17,082 nt of DNA from the NCBI GenBank assembly GCA_023388335.1, contig JAEWGL010000105.1, positions 1 to 17,082 on the forward strand, read 5' to 3'. Positions 14,324 through 17,082 of this stretch are shown piece by piece. Source of the DNA: Pseudomonadota bacterium. GTDB taxonomy: Bacteria > Pseudomonadota > Gammaproteobacteria > Pseudomonadales > Pseudomonadaceae. Position 1 is the stretch's first letter, and each line of letters opens with the position of its first letter. The notes under the pieces are model-generated. The model had not been told where the DNA came from, ran no database searches, and worked only from the letters and a program-made list of their open reading frames with translations. A program made the translations under genes and the position numbers.

Positions 14324-15478
14324 ATGGCACGTCTTCAACTTCGCAACGTCAACAAGACCTATGGCAGCGGCCTGCCGGACACCCTCAAGGCTATCGATCT
14401 GGCCATCGATTCCGGCGAGTTCCTGATCCTCGTCGGCCCTTCCGGCTGCGGCAAGTCGACCCTGATGAACTGCATCGCCGGCCTTGAGCAGATCAGCGGC
14501 GGAGAGATCCTGGTGGATGACGCCGACATCAGCGGCATGAGTCCCAAGGACCGCGATATTGCCATGGTCTTCCAGTCGTACGCGCTGTACCCGACCATGA
14601 GCGTGCGCGACAACATCGCCTTCGGCCTGAAGATCCGCAAGATGCCCCAGGCGGCCATCGACGAGGAGGTGGCGCGGGTAGCCAAGCTGCTGCAGATCGA
14701 ACACCTGTTGGCGCGCAAGCCGGGCCAACTCTCCGGTGGCCAGCAGCAGCGCGTGGCCATGGGCCGGGCACTGGCGCGGCGGCCGAAGATCTACCTGTTC
14801 GACGAACCGCTATCGAACCTGGACGCCAAGCTGCGGGTCGAGATGCGCACCGAGATCAAGCTGATGCACCAGCGCCTGAAGACCACCACCGTGTATGTCA
14901 CCCACGACCAGATCGAGGCCATGACCCTGGGCGACAAGGTGGCGGTGATGAAGGACGGGGTGATCCAGCAGTTCGGCACGCCGCAGCAGATCTACAACGA
15001 TCCGGCGAACCTGTTCGTTGCAAGCTTCATCGGCTCGCCGCCGATGAACTTCATCCCAGTGCGCCTCGCCCGCGAGGACGGGCGCCTGCTGGCGCTGCTC
15101 GACAGTGGCCAGGCGCGCTGCGAGTTGCCATTGGGGGGCGGCAGCGCCGAGCTTGAGTCGCGGGAGGTGATTTTGGGTATTCGCCCGGAACAGATCGGCC
15201 TGGCGACGGGCGAGGGCAATGGCCTGCCGAGCCTGCGCGCCGAGGTGCAGATCACCGAGCCCACCGGCCCGGACCTGCTGGTGTTCGTCACCCTCAACCA
15301 GACCAAGGTGTGTTGCCGCCTGGCGCCGGATGTCAGCTGCCGGATCGGCGACACCTTGACCCTGCAGTTCGACCCGGCGCGGGTCCTGCTGTTCGACGCG
15401 GCCAGTGGCGAGCGCCTGGATGCGCATGCCCGGACGCATGACGCCAGGGACAACGTAGCGTTGTTCAAGGGCCGCTGA
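14324..15478 (+). CDS. gtsD: Glucose ABC transporter ATPase (MalK type)
   Basis: Cytoplasmic ATPase of 384 residues that powers the transporter. Motifs in order: Walker A GPSGCGKST (38-46), Q-loop Gln84 in MVFQSYALYP, signature LSGGQQQR (136-143), Walker B IYLFDEP (156-162), D-loop SNLD (164-167) and H-loop His194. The C-terminal part (about 235-384, with EVILGIRPEQI) is the OB/TOBE domain of MalK-like proteins. Start: ATG at 14324 with AGGGG 8 bases upstream; the frame is open far upstream, but that part is antisense-free shadow of gtsC. It is probably co-transcribed with gtsBC and oprB. Confidence 0.95.
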   Translation: MARLQLRNVNKTYGSGLPDTLKAIDLAIDSGEFLILVGPSGCGKSTLMNCIAGLEQISGGEILVDDADISGMSPKDRDIAMVFQSYALYPTMSVRDNIAFGLKIRKMPQAAIDEEVARVAKLLQIEHLLARKPGQLSGGQQQRVAMGRALARRPKIYLFDEPLSNLDAKLRVEMRTEIKLMHQRLKTTTVYVTHDQIEAMTLGDKVAVMKDGVIQQFGTPQQIYNDPANLFVASFIGSPPMNFIPVRLAREDGRLLALLDSGQARCELPLGGGSAELESREVILGIRPEQIGLATGEGNGLPSLRAEVQITEPTGPDLLVFVTLNQTKVCCRLAPDVSCRIGDTLTLQFDPARVLLFDAASGERLDAHARTHDARDNVALFKGR

Positions 15479-15530
15479 ACCCGTGTAGATCGTCTAAACC
15501 ATCAAGAACAATAAATCGAGGACACTAAGG

Positions 15531-16877
15531 ATGGAGCATCGCAAAAGCATCAGGTCGCTGGGATCGTTGACCCTGCTCGCGGCACTGGGCGTCAGTGGCG
15601 CCACGCAGGCGGCAGAGGCCTTTTCGCCGGAGTCCAAATGGATGAGTGGCGACTGGGGCGGCACCCGCACCGAGCTGCTGGACCAAGGCTACGACTTCAC
15701 CCTGGACTACGTGGGGGAAGTGGCTGGCAACCTCAACGGCGGTTACAACGACGACAAGACGGCGCGCTACAGCGACCAGTTTGCCTTGGGCATGCAGCTG
15801 GACCTGGAGAAGATCCTCGGCTGGCGCGATACCGAATTCAAGCTGGGGATCACCGAGCGTAGCGGGCGCAACCTGTCCAACGACCGCATCAGCGACCCGC
15901 GTGCCGGACAGTTCAGCTCGGTGCAGGAGGTCTGGGGGCGCGGCCAGACCTGGCGGCTGACGCAGCTGTGGATCAAGCAGAAGTACTTCGACGGCGCGCT
16001 GGATGTGAAATTCGGCCGCTTCGGCGAAGGCGAGGAGTTCAATACCTTCCCCTGCGACTTCCAGAACCTGGCCTTCTGCGGCTCCCAAGTGGGCAACTGG
16101 GTCGGCGGTATCTGGTACAACTGGCCGGTGAGCCAGTGGGCGCTGCGGGTCAGGTACAACATCACCCCGGAGTTCTTCGTCCAGGCCGGGGCCTTCGAGC
16201 AGAATCCCTCGAACCTGGAAACCGGCAACGGCTTCAAGCTCAGCGGCAGCGGCACCAAGGGCGCGATCCTGCCGGTGGAGATGGTCTGGTCGCCACGGCT
16301 CAATGGCCTGCCTGGCGTGTACCGCCTGGGCTACTACTACAGCACCGCCAAGGCCGATGATGTCTACGATGACGTCGATGGCCAACCCCAGGCGCTGACC
16401 GGCAACGCCTTCAAATCCCATTCCAGCAAGCATGGCTGGTGGGCAGTGGCGAAGCAGCAGGTCACCGCGCACGACGGCGATGCCAATCGCGGCCTGAGCC
16501 TGTTCGCCAACTTCACCGTGCACGACAAGGCCACCAACGTGGTCGACAACTACCAGCAGCTTGGCCTGGTCTACACCGGTGCCTTCGATGCCCGCCCCAA
16601 GGACGACATCGGTTTTGGCATCGCCCGCATTCATGTCAACGATGACGTGAAAAAGCGTGCCGAGCTGCTCAACGCCCAGAGCGGCATCGATGATTACGAC
16701 AACCCAGGCTTCGTGCCGCTGCAGCGGACCGAATACAACGCCGAGCTCTACTACGGCTTCCACGTCACCCACTGGCTGACCGTGCGGCCCAACCTGCAAT
16801 ACATCAAGAGCCCTGGTGGCGTGGACCAGGTCGACAACGCGCTGGTCGCGGGTCTGAAGATTCAGTCGTCGTTCTGA
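15531..16877 (+). CDS. oprB: Carbohydrate-selective porin OprB
   Basis: Outer-membrane porin of 448 residues that admits glucose and related sugars to the periplasm. A signal peptide (1-27, TQA cleavage) is followed by the OprB-typical start WMSGDWGGTRTELLDQGYDF (37-56). Alternating aromatic beta-strands follow, and the protein ends in Phe (IQSSF), as expected for BAM-dependent barrels. Cys175 and Cys183 lie close together and may be bridged. Start: ATG at 15531 with GAGGA 8 bases upstream. It lies 52 bp after gtsD with no terminator between, so it likely belongs to the gts operon. It corresponds to oprB-I of P. putida. Confidence 0.96.
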   Translation: MEHRKSIRSLGSLTLLAALGVSGATQAAEAFSPESKWMSGDWGGTRTELLDQGYDFTLDYVGEVAGNLNGGYNDDKTARYSDQFALGMQLDLEKILGWRDTEFKLGITERSGRNLSNDRISDPRAGQFSSVQEVWGRGQTWRLTQLWIKQKYFDGALDVKFGRFGEGEEFNTFPCDFQNLAFCGSQVGNWVGGIWYNWPVSQWALRVRYNITPEFFVQAGAFEQNPSNLETGNGFKLSGSGTKGAILPVEMVWSPRLNGLPGVYRLGYYYSTAKADDVYDDVDGQPQALTGNAFKSHSSKHGWWAVAKQQVTAHDGDANRGLSLFANFTVHDKATNVVDNYQQLGLVYTGAFDARPKDDIGFGIARIHVNDDVKKRAELLNAQSGIDDYDNPGFVPLQRTEYNAELYYGFHVTHWLTVRPNLQYIKSPGGVDQVDNALVAGLKIQSSF

Positions 16878-17082
16878 GGGAATATGTTGTAAATTTACGC
16901 AATTCTGCGGCCGCGCTGCGGCCGATCGCGAAACGCTAACCACTGATTTAGCTGAACCTGTAGGAGATCGCCCAGCCCCTTGGGCTGCGCTGACGCGCAG
17001 AGAACAAGGCCTGCAAGCGCGGCGGCACCACCCTGTAGGAGCGCGCCTTGTGCCGGGACGCCGGACCGCGCGATCGGCTGCG
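16878..17082. repeat. Gene-free tail with GC-rich hairpins and REP-like repeats
   Basis: No gene is supported here. A 7-bp CGGCCGC/GCGGCCG hairpin with a 3-base loop (16908-16924) follows oprB; it has no T-run but could weakly terminate. The segment CCTGTAGGAG occurs twice (16957-16966 and 17032-17041). Each is followed by GC-rich sequence typical in wording of P. putida dispersed repeats. Stems CAGCCC/GGGCTG (16973-16987) and CTGCGC/GCGCAG (16985-17000) adjoin the first copy. The second copy runs off the window. Confidence 0.6.

Noticed and set aside
15479..15530. Separate promoter or HexR site for oprB
   Set aside because: No TTGT-N7/8-ACAA, no clear -35/-10 pair and no terminator were seen in these 52 bases.
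15525..16943. 472-codon minus-strand open frame
   Set aside because: It mirrors oprB, which has a signal peptide, porin motifs and a terminal Phe; the antisense frame has none.

Overview
The window reads as a chromosomal segment of a fluorescent Pseudomonas, most likely of the P. putida group. The gene order (heme oxygenase, TonB-dependent heme receptor, FecR-type regulator, FecI-type sigma factor, gap, edd, glk, gltR, gltS, gtsABCD, oprB) matches my memory of the P. putida glucose-catabolism locus. The high GC content, GC-rich third codon positions and Pseudomonas-type REP-like hairpins fit this. No database search was possible, so species is an inference.

Left part (1-4530, all minus strand): a heme acquisition and cell-surface-signalling module. 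A sigma factor gene lies behind a Fur-box-covered promoter. It is followed by a FecR-like anti-sigma gene, then a TonB-dependent heme receptor with a signalling (STN) domain, and finally the first 23 codons of a PigA/HemO-type heme oxygenase cut by the window edge. The receptor and the heme oxygenase carry the same upstream pattern: a T-tract, ACGC, exactly 17 bp, then CGTCTyGTT. This is a good candidate for the promoter read by the locus' own sigma factor. The second copy is built into the T-tract of the receptor's terminator.

Middle (4531-4806): a non-coding composite repeat. Two arrays of eight perfect 7-bp units flank a 46-bp core, a decayed second copy lies beside it, and the last repeat base is shared with the gap stop codon.

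Right part (4805-16877): the glucose uptake and Entner-Doudoroff module. gap (minus) and edd (plus) diverge from a 268-bp region that holds two perfect HexR operators (TTGT-N7-ACAA). edd-glk-gltR-gltS are tightly packed on the plus strand. OprB brings glucose across the outer membrane; GtsA binds it in the periplasm; GtsB/GtsC/GtsD pump it in; Glk phosphorylates it; Edd dehydrates 6-phosphogluconate; Gap processes the triose phosphate. GltR/GltS is the two-component regulator of sugar uptake. A third HexR-like site lies just upstream of gtsA. A long REP-like hairpin separates gtsA from gtsB, which could explain unequal expression of binding protein and membrane components.

The last 205 bp hold GC-rich hairpins and REP-like sequence without a gene I can support. 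I see no CRISPR array, tRNA, rRNA, phage or transposase gene. The genes are conventional; the unusual material is regulatory and repetitive.
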